In this document: piece by piece, positions 34,179 through 34,620 of the stretch | Numbering within the stretch: position 1 is the first letter of the stretch | Layout: the number at the start of each line of letters is the position of its first letter | From: Flavobacteriaceae bacterium | GTDB lineage: Bacteria > Bacteroidota > Bacteroidia > Flavobacteriales > Flavobacteriaceae | Assembly (NCBI GenBank): GCA_947457255.1 | Contig: CANGUZ010000026.1 | Span: 1 to 34,620, forward strand | Direction: 5' to 3' | DNA: 34,620 nt | The notes under the pieces: model-generated | What the model was told of the DNA's origin: nothing | Database searches by the model: none | What the model saw: only the letters and a program-made list of their open reading frames with translations | Program-made: the position numbers and the translations under genes

Positions 34179-34550
34179 ATGAAAAAAATGAAAAAAACGT
34201 TCCTTATTATCGCATTTGTTGGCATGATTTTTACTTCCTGCAATACTAAAAACAATCCTGAAAACTTAAAATCTAATAATGCAACTGTCACTATTAATGA
34301 TACAATTACTGATTTCGACCGTTTAGAGGGTAAAGTCGTAATGTCAACTTCAGGAGAATGGTTTGTAATAAAAGATGGGCAACGTTGGAGAGCCATGTCT
34401 GAAGCTGCAACAACGGATTATTTAAAATCTATTGAAAATGGTCAAGAAAATGTGGTAAAAAATGTTTCCGTTAAAACACTTGAACAATTTCCAATCTCCG
34501 GAGAAATTCTACCAAAATTGGAATTTAAAAAAGATAAAGCCACTCAATAA
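34179..34550 (+). CDS. Small predicted lipoprotein
   Basis: This 123-residue protein begins with a basic signal (MKKMKKTF), a hydrophobic core and a lipobox-like end, GMIFTSC, so it is probably lipid-anchored at C20. The mature part is short and polar, with the phrase GKVVMSTSGEWFVIKDGQRWRAMSEAA and no recognised domain. The internal ATG at residue 4 is a possible start. The first ATG is chosen because it retains the full charged leader. It is transcribed alone, and its stop codon is within the terminator loop. Confidence 0.8.
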   Translation: MKKMKKTFLIIAFVGMIFTSCNTKNNPENLKSNNATVTINDTITDFDRLEGKVVMSTSGEWFVIKDGQRWRAMSEAATTDYLKSIENGQENVVKNVSVKTLEQFPISGEILPKLEFKKDKATQ

Positions 34551-34566
34551 TGAGTGGTTTTATCTT
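34531..34566 (+). terminator. Intrinsic terminator overlapping the lipoprotein stop codon
   Basis: AAGATAAAGCCACTCA (34531-34546) pairs with 34551-34566 over 16 positions with a single G-T wobble, around the tetraloop ATAA (34547-34550), and is followed by TT. The stop codon TAA (34548-34550) lies in the loop. Confidence 0.85.
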
Positions 34567-34620
34567 TTAAACTTTAAAAATGATTTTTTAATGTTTTTAT
34601 GAAATTTATTTCTTTTTTAA

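Overview
The window looks like chromosomal DNA of a low-GC member of the Flavobacteriaceae (Flavobacterium-like). The evidence is the gene content: head-GIN, DUF4254, DUF6427, DUF6341 and DUF6909-type proteins, ORF6N, an AAA/DUF4143 ATPase and a bacterial GH3-like protein. AT-rich spacers, start codons without Shine-Dalgarno sequences and several promoters of the Bacteroidota type (TTG, 17-19 nt, TAnnTTTG) agree with this. Species cannot be named from sequence alone.

Layout. 1-322: three tandem repeats, each with a tRNA T-loop-like motif and a terminator-like hairpin. About 393-1155: one membrane-protein gene organised like an integron-type gene cassette, with a stem-loop after its stop codon and matching junction sequences at both ends. 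1308-4869: a minus-strand group (LysE-type exporter, head-GIN protein, RNase R). 5215-5877: a gene-free AT-rich stretch with at least eight TGTTAA words; transcription diverges around it, so it is a candidate origin or regulatory region. 4981-16423: mostly plus-strand housekeeping genes (DUF2007, rpiB, CDF zinc exporter, DUF4143 ATPase, tex, M23 peptidase, GH3-like, CarboxypepD-like, DUF6909) with tatA inserted on the minus strand.

16431-33956 is dominated by surface polysaccharide genes in two blocks. The first has a Wzz-like chain-length protein, rmlA, rmlC, rmlD, a GT9 glycosyltransferase and DUF4254. A housekeeping island follows (upp, DUF6427, DUF6341, purD). The second has a CapK-like adenylate-forming enzyme, a broken ORF6N gene, wecB, a WbuB-like GT4, a polyprenyl glycosylphosphotransferase, a UDP-glucuronate decarboxylase-like SDR, another GT4 and an O-antigen ligase/polymerase-like membrane protein. 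Together these would make nucleotide sugars (dTDP-rhamnose, UDP-ManNAc, probably UDP-xylose), start a lipid-linked glycan, extend it, and polymerise or ligate it. rmlB and a Wzx flippase are not in the window. A small lipoprotein whose stop codon lies in the loop of its own terminator closes the window.

The observations most worth following are the integron-like cassette, the ORF6N gene (a near-perfect 31-bp palindrome inside its coding sequence, a related copy just upstream, and one in-frame stop), the TGTTAA-rich divergent region, and the 32-bp repeats overlapping the ATPase promoter.
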